Part shown: piece by piece, positions 11,801 to 23,800 of the stretch
Numbering within the stretch: the first letter of the stretch is position 1
Layout: the number at the start of each line of letters is the position of its first letter
The notes under the pieces: generated by a model
Told to the model about the DNA's origin: nothing
Databases searched by the model: none
What the model saw: the letters and a program-made list of their open reading frames with translations, nothing else
Assembly: GCF_024868665.1 (NCBI RefSeq)
Contig: NC_079912.1
Location: 19,637,496 to 19,701,495, forward strand
From: Triplophysa rosa
Lineage: Eukaryota > Chordata > Actinopteri > Cypriniformes > Nemacheilidae
Direction of reading: 5' to 3'
Length of the DNA: 64,000 nucleotides
Made by a program: the position numbers and the translations under genes

Positions 11801-14800
11801 ATTCGCAAATAGAGACTCTTATACAAAGGACATCAAAGTTTCAACCTCCCAGAAAGCCACACTGAGCTGTGAAGTTTCTGACTCCAAGACTGAGGTGAAA
11901 TGGTTTAAGGATGGCAAGCAGCTGAGCTCCAGTAAGAGTGTCCACATGGAGTCAAAGGACAAGAGCCGTCAGCTGGTGCTGGAGAACGTGGAGAAGAAAG
12001 ATGCTGGAGAGTACACCTGTGAAGCTGGAAATGAGAAGCTAGTCTATAAGATTCAGGTGTCAGGTATGGAAACCATCTTTGTGTTTGTCAGTAGGTTTTA
12101 TGTTACTGCTTTGATTTTCCTTCTGTCCCTTGAGTCCACCAAATCATAAAGCTCAACGAAAGTACACTTAACACAAAGCAAGAGTTTGCCAAATCTTTAT
12201 AGGTGTAGTTTACCTATGCAGAACTAGGTGGATTCACCACTAATGTAAATTTATAGGTAGAAATGATTCCTTGCCAATTTAAGACTGCTGAACCAAAATA
12301 ATCTATGCTGATTTTGTCAAATATCCAGTCCTTGTAGTATCTGTTGTCTATAACAAAGTGTCTTGAAGAATTCTGTTTCCTGATGTCGTATTCTTATTAA
12401 ACCATGACTGATCGCCAGACATTCAAGCTGCCTTCGCAAATAAAGACTCCTATACAAAGGACATCAAAGTTTCAACCTCCCAGAAAGCCACACTGAGCTG
12501 TGAAGTTTCTGACTCCAAGACTGAGGTGAAATGGTTTAAGGATGGCAAGCAGTTGAGCTCCGGTAAGAGTGTCCACATGGAATCAAAGAGCAAGAGCCGT
12601 CAGCTGGTGCTGGAGAATGTGGAGAAGAAAAATGCCGGAGAGTACACCTGTGAAGCTGGAAATGAGAAGCTAGTCTATAAGATTCAGGTGTCAGGTATGG
12701 AAACCATCTTTGTGTTTGTCAGTAGGTTTTATGTTACTGCTTTGATTTTCCTTCTGTCCCTTGAGTCCACCAAATCATAAAGCTCAACGAAAGTACACTT
12801 AACACAAAGCAAGAGTTTGCCAAATCTTTATAGGTGTAGTTTACCTATGCAGAACTAGGTGGATTCACCACTAATGTAAATTTATAGGTAGAAATGATTC
12901 CTTGCCAATTTAAGACTGCTGAACCAAAATAATCTATGCTGATTTTGTCAAATATCCAGTCCTTGTAGTATCTGTTGTCTATAACAAAGTGTCTTGAAGA
13001 ATTCTGTTTCCTGATGTCGTATTCTTATTAAACCATGACTGATCGCCAGACATTCAAGCTGCCTTCGCAAATAAAGACTCCTATACAAAGGACATCAAAG
13101 TTTCAACCTCCCAGAAAGCCACACTGAGCTGTGAAGTTTCTGACTCCAAGACTGAGGTGAAATGGTTTAAGGATGGCAAGCAGTTGAGCTCCGGTAAGAG
13201 TGTCCACATGGAATCAAAGAGCAAGAGCCGTCAGCTTGTGCTGGAGAACGTGGAGAAGAAACATGCCGGAGAGTACACCTGTGAAGCTGGAAATGAGAAG
13301 CTGGTCTTCAAGATTCAGGTTACAGGTATGAAAATTGTTTTTGGCCTATTTGTTTTGATTCTGTGCATATGTTTTACTTCATGACTGCTGTCTGTTGGTC
13401 ACATCAGGTAACATTTCCACAGTTTCATGGATATGTAAAATATGTCCAGTATTAACGGTCTTCTCAACATTTCCTCAGAGCCAAAAGCTGTCTTTACCAA
13501 CAAGGACACCTGTCAGAAGGAAGTCAAAGTATCTGCTTCCCAGAAAACCACACTGAGCTGTGAAGTTTCTGACTCCACAACTGAGGTAAAATGGTTCAAG
13601 GATGGCAAGCAGTTGAGCTCCAGTAAGACTTTCCACATGGAGTCAAAGGGCAAGAGCCGTCAGCTTGTGCTTGACAAAGTGGAGATGAAAGATGCTGGAG
13701 AGTACACTTGTAAAGCTGGAAATGAGAAGCTGTTCTTTAAAATTCAGGTGGAAGGTGAGACCTCTATCACGCAACGTTTGATTTTAAAGACATCTGTGTT
13801 TTCTTTAAGAACATGTTCACATTGAACTTTCAATTATCTTTTTCATAGATATCACTGCCAGATTCCAGAAGACATCAGTGACAAAGGAAACATTGGTGGT
13901 TGAGACAACAGAGAAGGTCGTTTTGAAAACTGAGGTGACTTCTGAGAGTTGCAATGTTAAGTGGTTCAGGGATGGTGTGGAACTGAAAGAAGGATCAAAA
14001 TATGAGATGAAACAAGAAGGTCGCTCACGGATCCTTTTTGTGAAGTCCTCTGAATCCAAAGACAGCGGCATTTACTCATGCCAGACAGCTGATGACAAGC
14101 TGGAGTTCAAAGTCCAGGTCAAAGGTAAAAGCAGATTTTCATTTTAACCTCAGAAAATTTGATTATTTTGGGGCTGATCTCTCTTCAGCTATTAATCAAT
14201 GCTTGCAAATCAGTATGACCCATATTTATTTGACTAAAGTGTCCAAAGTGCATTAGCTGGAGAAGTGATAGCTATGATTCGATTTACAAAATGATGATTT
14301 TAAAATGACTGTGGTCCTAACATGGTTTTTCTTTTGTCCTTGTTTATCCCCACAGAGACACCTTTGAAGTTTGTTGTGCCATTGCAGCCAGTGTCTGCAG
14401 TATTAGAAAGCACCATGACCCTTTCCTGCAGTCTTAACAAAGCTACAGGTAACGTCCTTTGGAGGCATAACGGCAAGGAAATCAAACCAGGTGACAGGCA
14501 CAGCGTCCGTACTGATGGCACCAACTGCATCTTGACTGTGTTTCATGTGGCTCAGGCGGATGAAGGAGATTACAGCTGTGAATGCAAAGATGACAAAACC
14601 TCCACCAAAGTTACCACAAAAGGTAAGAGCCATCAGTGTCCATGTCTGCTTTTTAAAGTTCATCAATTCATTACTAAAAGGAGCCGAGCATAATCACACG
14701 AACCTATTTAACCAACAGATGTAATTTATTATCAATTCTCTCTTCTAATTTAACTCTATATTCCGTTGTAGCCCCACGTCTAGTGAGATTCACTAGCAAG

Positions 14801-17800
14801 CTAAACAATATTGTTGCGAATGAAGGCAAAGACGCCATCTTCAAATGCTCTATCACACCTCCCGATGCGTGTGTCAGATGGCTGCGAAATGATGTTCCCA
14901 TAACAGCCAGTCCTAAATTTAAGATCGCTCAAGGAGGCGGCAGTCACTCCCTTACCATTACAGCTGTCACTCAGGAGGACGCAGGAGAGATCAGTATTGA
15001 TGCAGAAGGCAAAGTGTGCAAAGCCACACTGCAAGTACAACGTAAGAATCGCTAAGACCATCCGTATAAGAGACATACACAGTTATACCAAGAGCCAAGA
15101 GTTTTTCTGAAGTTACAAGTTCTCGTACCATGGATCTTACTGCAAATGCATAGATATATTTTCATTGATGTTTGTTCTAGAGCTTCCTGTGACCTTCAAG
15201 AAGAAGCTTGCAGATGCTGCTGTTCAGGAGCAAGACACAGTTCGGTTGGAAGTAGAGCTCAGTAAACACTCTACAGAGGTGAAGTGGATGAAGAATGGTG
15301 TGGTACTGCAACCAGGTGGGAATCTGGAAATCCATGTAGATGGTGTCAAGCAGACTCTGATCCTCAAGAGTGTGACATATGGTGACAGAGGCCACTACTC
15401 CTGCGAAACCCTGGATGATAAGACCCAGGCCAAACTGACAGTAGAGAGTATGTTTCCTTTAAGTTGTGTGCAGACTCTCTGATATGATGTTGCATTAGTA
15501 GAAACTATTTATAACCCAATAGGTATAGGATTATGGAAACCAGGCTTTCACTTATCTCTCTTTGTGGTTTTTCTGGTATTCAGTAAAGAAGATTAAAGTG
15601 GTTAAAGGTCTGAAAGAGATGAAAGTACAAGAAAAAGAGACTGTCACAATGGAGGTGGAGCTCAGCAAGGCTGATGTAGAAGGTTCCTGGAGCAAAGATG
15701 GCAAGAAACTGAAGGCAGCACCCAATGTCCTTATTACAGCATTGGGCAACAAGCACTGCCTGACTATGTACCAGCTGAAGCTTAGTGATGGCGGAACTTT
15801 CACTTTTCAGGCTGAGGATGTTCATACTTCGTGCAAACTCATTATCACAGGCGAGTGTATTTGTTACCTAGTTTTAGGGCCATTAATTTACTAAAATGAC
15901 TGATTCAAGGGTTTAATTTACTTTGTTACAGAATGCACCTAACAATTCATTCTAAAGAATATCTTCATGCTCTTCGTGACTGATAAAATATATACCCTAA
16001 ATTCTTTCTAAATCACTTAGATAAAAGAGTCATAACTATTGGTGTTGTGTTTACAGAACCTCCAGCAAAGATCCTCAAACCTCTTCGAGACATCAGTTGT
16101 CCTGAAAAGGAGAAAGTCACTTTCGAATGTGAGGTGTCAAGAGCAAATGCTGATGTTAAATGGTTTAAGGTATTGGTAGTCAGGAGTCAGAATTGCAAAT
16201 AAAAAAAACATTTAGCCACGTATTAATAAAAAAATCAAATATGAAAGTCAAAGAAAATGTTGCACTTTTGACTTTGTTAGGGTGATGAGGAACTGAAGCC
16301 AGGAAAGAAATTTAGCATCCATTCCCAGGGCAACAAACACAGTCTACTTATCCACACATGTACCTATGAGGACCAGGGTCAATATATATGTAAAACAACA
16401 GATGACAACACTTCAGCCAAGCTCACTGTTCATGGTAATGACGAATAACCCTATTTTTTTATTTCTATCGAAACATCTTGTACAAACCTAATCATTAGCA
16501 TATATCATCTCAAATCCATGTTTTACAATCTCATAGCTCGAGATATTAAGATTGTGAAGCCACTTCAGGATTTGGAGGTGACAGAGAAGGAGAGTGCAAC
16601 ATTTGTTTGTGAGATCAACCACGATGAGGTAGAGGCTCAATGGCACAAAGGGGACACAAAGCTCAAACCTGGAGACAACATAAAAATCAGGCAGGAGGGT
16701 AAGTTTAGCTGAATGAACAGCAGCTTGCAGGGGCTAACGTTCAGCCACATTTTACTAGATCCACAAAATGAAATATTCGAAGACAAGTAACATTGGAGTT
16801 TAAAATCACAAGTCATCAGTTTGTCTTAAAAGACGTCTATAATTGTTTACCTCAGGTAGAACACACATTCTGCTCTTCAAATCAGTAAAGGCAGAGGATG
16901 CAGGCGAAGTCAAGTTCACGGCAGAGAAGGCATCATCAACTGCTAAACTGAAGGTTAAAGGTTCGTGATTTGGATAAGAATGCCAAATGCATTTAGCATT
17001 TAGCACCAAATCTAATAAACAAAATCTGGTGCCGTGTAGTGTTTGTGTTGTTATCTAACAATTCCTACTTTTAAGCTTACCAAGACCCCTAAGGTCCCTT
17101 ATAATCATTACAGAGCTGCCTGTGAGATTTGTGAAGAAACTGAGGGACAAAATCGCCATGTACAAACACAGAGCGCACTTAGAGTGTCAGGTGTCCCGGG
17201 CCAGTGCTAAAGTTACATGGTACAAGAACAAGACTGAGATTAAACCTAGCAAGAAGCATGAGATTTCCAGTGAGGACATCTACAGGAAGCTCACCATCAC
17301 TGACGTGGACTCAGAAGATGAGGATACATACGTGTGTGACGCCATTGATGATAAGACATCAAGTCAGCTACTTGTAGAGGGTAACAAATCTTTCTGTAAT
17401 GATGTTAAAAACCCAACAGCATGCATTCTTATACAAGAGAGAAACTAAACTGTTGTTAATGGGCTGTATAAAAACAGTGAATTTAATGTAATTGCCTGCT
17501 TTAATTACATTTTTTCAAAATTGGTAACAGTTTGTAGATCAGATTTCAAATCAGATCTGCAATAGACTTTGTTTGAACCTTGTGCTGTATGTCTTTTAAA
17601 GGTGCGATGAAGTGGTGTTGTTTATTGTTTTATACTGTTGTAGGAGGTCTACTTATGACGTTCGCGTGGTTTTTACATTCAAAATCATCAAAATCAATAA
17701 GTAATAGGCTATTTTCTACCCTGGTTTGAGGCCAGCTCTGCAAACGCTCGGTTTTAATGGGCATGCCGCATTGAAGACACTTGGAAGTAAACGTCCACCG

Positions 17801-20800
17801 CTTTGATTGGATAGCAGTTTGCGTAGTTGTAGCCTTCTCTGAATTTGGTTTGAGACGTAACGTTAGGTTACACATTAGCACCATTCACAGTTTTCGCAGG
17901 GCATTAGTATTATCTGGAGACCTCCTGTGATTTATAAATGACCTCCCCACATCTGTATTTCATGTGACGCATTCGTGGATGTGATGGCAAGGCTTTGCGT
18001 ATAGTTTGTATAGCCTATAGTTGTACTGCGTTTAATGATATATGACCGTACCTGTCAGCATTTGAGACCCGTGATCGCGAACCCGACAAAAGATCACCGC
18101 GATCGCGGGTCTCAAATGTTATGAGCCATGATAAATAAACAAACGGGAGACTCCCGGTAACTTATGGATATCACCCAGCACCCGAAATAATACCAAAACA
18201 CTTCAAACAGCCTCCATTATTCGCAAACGGTGGATTAAACCTTGATATATGATATATGAGGCCGCCAAATCACAGATCCCACACTATCCCGATTCGCATA
18301 GGCTTAAGATCACAGACAACCTCTGCATAGATCAAGCGATCAATAACAAAGCAATAGTGACGCATAGTACGAAAATGTTTTACTCACATAGATTGCTGCG
18401 CCATTCCTATCGGATCCAATATGGACGGCACAGCACTGCTTTTTAATTTTAGTCTCTCTACAAATCCAGTGCCTTGTTCACGAAGGAATCCTCGGAGAAA
18501 TGAAACGAACAAACGCTCCATGTTTTTCCCACATGAGCTGGAAGTCTTTAAAAATAAACTTTAACCCCGCATTCCTAATATCGGAATCCGAAGGAAGGTT
18601 ATGCAGCGACTGTATTCTTCCTCAACCTGGGATGGCACAATATTTAGATATCTTTAACGACATGTTTGTTTATTGCTTGCTCGCTCTATCTGGTTCCGCG
18701 CCACTGGTTCTGTCATGCGCGAACCAGTGGGCGGGGCTGGAGAAGTAGTCATTGATATTCTTTCTGTGGAGGTGGGGTTCAACCTATCAGTGTCGTCATA
18801 GATAGGTGCATTCCAGAACCTGGCATTCGCTGGGCCTGGTGTCAATAACAGATGTAATCTCAGTAACAAGGTTCGTTTTCAGTTCTGACACTTACATGAT
18901 GTTCGCGTGAATACGATTCCCTCTTATATAACAAAAGCTTGGGTCAAAATTGTGATTTTAATTCATCGCCCCTTTAGCGATATTTAAACTGATTTGTTAA
19001 TTTTCCTTCAGAAGCTTTCATGTGCAAATGTGCTTATTTACAGTTTAATTTACTGTTAATGTAAATTAAATTACTGTGCATATTAATATAACTTACATGT
19101 TTTTAACTAAAATGAGCTTTCTGACTTATTGCACTATAATTTCTTTATTACAACTTTAGAGCAGGCTATCAGCATAGTACGAGAGCTTAGCTCTGTGGAG
19201 GTGACAGAGCCATTTGCTGCCCACTTCGAGGTGGAAGTGAGTGTGGAGACAGTTAAGGCAGTAAAGTGGATGCTAAACAGGGAACAGCTAAAGGAGAGTG
19301 CGGATATTGAGATGGAGAAAGAGGGAACCATGCATCGCCTTACTTTTAAGAAGACCAAAGCCTCCATGTCAGGCCCTGTCCAGTTCACTGCTGGAAAAAG
19401 CAAATCTACAGCTGAGCTCAAAGTAAAAGGTTAGGGTTTGGTTGTTGATTTATGGCAGTTTTGTGCAAATTTGAGCATAAAACAACAGTAAGATTTAGCT
19501 CTAAATAAGAGCTATTTATTTTTCAGAGCGTCCCATTGAAGTTCTGGAACCGCTTAAAGATGTGACAGCCAAGGAGAAAACTTCCATTACAATGTGCTGC
19601 AAGTTTTCTGCCCCACCAAAAGAAGTACAATGGTTTGAGGGTCAGACTGCTTTGAAAGCTTCTAGCAAGTACAGCATGAGGCAAAAGGACGCCAACGTGC
19701 AGTTGACTATCCAGACCTTGAGTGCAGAGGACTCTGGGGAGTATCGCTGTCAAGTTGGGGTCTGTGAGAGCAAAGCCAATCTCAAAGTAGAAGGTAAAGT
19801 CATAAAGAAGGCATCCAGAGTATGTTGTTTCAAGTTGCAAACCCTTTATACATCCAGCCTGTTAGGGTTGTGCTGCTTGTGAGAGCTTGGTTTAGACTAC
19901 ACCAAGAACTCATTTAATAGGTTTTTGTGGTGCCAAATAAATAGAGTACTGCATAAAAAAGACTTTAAAAGGTTTTTATCAGTTTGCGTTAATGTGTTTC
20001 AAGTTTTAGAGGCCAAACATTCTTACAAAACTCATTTACTGTATGTCACCCTGATTGTTACATTTCTTACATATACACAGTGCGTAAAATCCAGATCACA
20101 AAACATCTAGCAGACTTGGAGGTAGATGAAGATGGTGATGCTGTGTTCACCTGTGAAGTCAACTATCCAGACGAAGAGGTCCAGTGGATGCTCAATGACA
20201 AACCACTCTTCAACAATGAGGTCAATTCCATCACTCATGTGGATAAGACCCATACCCTCACTCTCAAGAACCTGGCACCTGAGGATGGTGGGAAGGTCAA
20301 CTTTAGTATAAGAGATGTGAAAGAAACAGCCGTCCTGAAGGTTAAAGGTAAGACAGCTGAATGATGAAGATACAATAAGCAGGATTTCAGATGGAATACA
20401 GCTATTTCCTAGATGCCTTGGAAGAAGCCAGGTTTTGACCTAACGACCAATTTTTGTGTTATTGAAATTCAGAGAAGAAAGCTGTATTCCTGAAGTTGCT
20501 GGATGATGTGGTTGCAGAGGAGAAGGGCACAGTTACTCTTAAGTGTGAAGCCTCAAAACCCAGGGTTAGCCCGGTGTGGCGCAAGGATGGTACTGTCTTA
20601 GTAGCAGGGAAAAAGTATGAGCTCCTCCATGATGGCAAATCTTTGGGATTGACTGTCCATGACATCACACAAGGTGATGCTGGAGAGTACAGTTGTGATC
20701 TTGGCACGGATCTTACAAAGTCTAAAGTCACTGTTAGAGGTATGACCACAAACTACAGTATTGTTTTACTAATGAGCTCCAGTAACCAAAGAGGCTAAGG

Positions 20801-23800
20801 AATTCACTGTACTGTATAATATATTCAACATCGATGTGTTAAAAATGTTTTTGTCATACTGTACTATATCTAGGCAACTTTATCTCAGAAATATCCCAAA
20901 TGTGCTTGTTAAAAAAAGTTTGTGTTCCAAAATATGTCTTTGCTTTTAACTCCAGATATTCAAGTTGGAATCACCAAGCGTCTTAAGTCAGTAGAGGCCA
21001 AAGCAGGTGAAAACTGCACATTTGAGTGTATATTGTCCAGGGAAAGCTCAGAGAAGTGTATCTGGAGTCTACAAGGCCAGCCTATCACTGACGGTGGACG
21101 ATTCCAAATAAGCAGCAAAGGGCGTAAGTACACATTAACAATCAAAAGAGTCTCAGCGTCTGACTCTGGTGAGGTGGTCTTCTCTCTCAAGGACCTGAGC
21201 TCAAAGGCAACTCTTGCTGTTGAAGGTAAGTGAGCAGAGCTTGTGCCAAAGTGCCTAATAAAGAGCACTGAATTAAGCAATACCTTTTACACATAAATTT
21301 TGTTTTAAACAAATCTTACTTTCGGGTCCAGGTGAAGCTCCAACAATTTCCAAAGAGCTTCAAGGTATCAGTGCCACAGCTGGTGAGCATGCCACCTTCT
21401 CCTGTGAACTTTCTCAACCTGGACTGGAGGTCAAGTGGTCCAAGGATGGCAAGTCTATCAGGAAGAGCCAGAAATATGAGATCATCCAGGAGCAGACACT
21501 CGTAAATCTGACTGTCCGCAGTGTCAATGAAAAAGATTCTGGAGAATACAGCTGTGAGGTCACTGGTGGTCCAACCTCAAAGGCAAAACTGGAGATCAAA
21601 GGCAAGCATTTCATCCATTTCCCTTAACTCAACTCAACTCAACTTTATTTATATAGCGCTTTTTACAATTTTCATTGTTACAAAGCAGCTGTACATGAGA
21701 CATATTGACTATAAGCAAAACAATTAAAGTTATACTTGTAAAAACAAGAAAAAGGTGAAAACACAGAAGACCTATACCCACATACAAAACACTCCACACG
21801 CAATATGCACACGTACTAACACACATAGACAGACACACGGATGCGCAGACACACGGACACGCACACACACACACGCACACACGCACAGGCTTTGGTTGAC
21901 TATCCCCGTGGGGACAGTCCATAGGCGTAATGTTTTTATACTGTACAAACTGTATATTCTATCCCCTATCCCTAAACCTAAAGATCATAGAACACTTTTT
22001 GCATTTTTAGATTTGTAAAAAATATTGTTCTGTACAATTTATTAGCTTTTTTGCCCCTGGGGACCTCAGTTTTGGTCCCCACGGTGACATGAGTCCCCAT
22101 GTGTTGGTGTGTATTCAGGTTTAGGTCCCCACCGGGATATACAAACATGAACGCACACACACCCACACACACACAACACCACAAACACAAAACACACACA
22201 CACACAGTGAGAGCACACATTTAAGATAAAGGAAAGAGAAACACAGGTCAAATATTAAACAGACTATAAATTCTTACATGCAATATTAATTAAGTAAAAC
22301 TTTAAAATTCTAATTCTAAAGCAGCCCCCCCGGCCAGGCAAGTAGTGCAAAACAGTATGCAAACAGTGGCGAGGAACCCAAAACTCTAATCGAGAAAAAA
22401 ACCCTCAGGAGAACCCAGGCCTAACCAGGGGATTCCAGTTCCCCTCTGGCAAAAGCTGCTGCCTCTGCACAAGCTCCAGAGAGCTTTCACAACAAGGCTA
22501 AATAAAAAATAAATAAACTTACTAATAAGGTAAATTATAGATTTAAGATTATCATTAATAATCTAATAGCATTTGAAAATTTGTAGTGAAGACGTGTCAG
22601 GTGACCGCGTCCTTCTTTATCCAGCTCTATCATCTCGGCTCTTGTCAGGTCACCGCTCTACCATCAGGTCAGGCCATGAACTGCATCCTGCTCACTGTGG
22701 TAACCTTGGAACAACGAGACAAGACTGGCTGAGAGTAGAGTACTGTTCTGCACTCTTTGATGCAACAAGTACATCAGTTGTGTTTTTGGTTCCGGTTGAT
22801 CTAACTAATGCAGCCTAAACGACTGCCGTTGTGACCTAATGGTTAGAGAGTCGGACTTGTGACCAGAAGGTTGCCGGTTCGATTCCCAGGGCCAGTGGGT
22901 AACAACTGAGGTGCCCTTGAGCAAGGCACCTTACCCTTAATTTCTCCCCGGGCGCTGCAGTGATAGCTGCCCACTGCTCCGGGTGTACGTGTGGTCACCA
23001 CTTGCTGTGCGTATGTTCACTACTCTGTGGATGGGTTAAATGCAGAGGTCACATTTCGGGTATGGGTCACGATATCCCTCAGAGGATCATATCCCCATAT
23101 CACCATATCCCACCATATCCCTCAGAGGATTTATATTATGGAAGTGTAGTGTATGCAAGATTAAAAAGATGCGTCTTTAGTCTAGATTTAAACTGACAGA
23201 GTGTGTCTGCCTCCCTGACAGTGCAGGGAAGACTATTCCAAAGTTTAGGCGCTAGATAGGAAAAGGATCTACCACCTGCACTTTATTTTGAAGTTCTAGG
23301 TATTACCAACTGACAGGACGCCTGAGAGCGTAATGCACGTGAAGGACTGTAATACAAGAGGAGTTCATTCAAGTATTGAGGAGCTAAACCATGTAGGGCT
23401 TTATAGGTAATAAGCAAGATTTTAAAGTTAATTCGATGCTTTATAGGTAACCAGTGCAAGGTTGACAAAACCGGGCTAATATGTTCATACTTTTTTGTAT
23501 GTGTAAGAACTCGAGCTGCCGCGTTTTGGACCAGTTGGAGTTTTTGTAATAAGCCTGCAGGGCAACCACCTAACAGTGCTGGTTTAGCTTAAGCCATGCC
23601 ATTACTTCATAACTGTCGGATCACTTTCACTGTAGTTACTCAGGTGTGGATATATACAGTATTTACTTTGGAATTTCCCGTTCTCTGTAGAACTGGCCAA
23701 CAAATTCATTTGTGAGCTAAAAGACATTACAGCGGAAGAGAAAGGTGCCATCTCCTTTGAATGTGAGACTGCCCACCCTGCCTCTAAAGTCACCTGGCTG

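Larger units (their letters stand above)
11788..13325 (+). repeat. 631-bp tandem array of Ig exon plus intron
   Basis: Exon starts at 11788, 12419 and 13050 are 631 bp apart. The introns at 12064-12418 and 12695-13049 look identical by eye, and the exons differ at only a few positions. Intron identity at this level implies a very recent unequal-crossover duplication or ongoing conversion. Confidence 0.92.
21625..23590 (-). mobile_element. antisense LINE (L2-like) remnant with inserted MITE and SINE
   Basis: On the minus strand, 23468-23283 encodes [20 protein letters not shown] and [14 protein letters not shown], the C-terminal tail typical of L2/CR1-type reverse transcriptase ORFs. Rightmost + strand text (AGGAGTTCATTCAAGTATTG and neighbours) belongs to the same remnant. 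The left part starts AACTTTATTTATATAGCGCT, a 3'-end motif of related fish repeats. That all parts are one insertion is inference. A (CA)n stretch lies at about 21830-21890. Confidence 0.6.

Noticed and set aside
22826..22900. tRNA gene
   Set aside because: Only A/B-box-like parts of a SINE head; followed by the SINE body and repeated at 56613.
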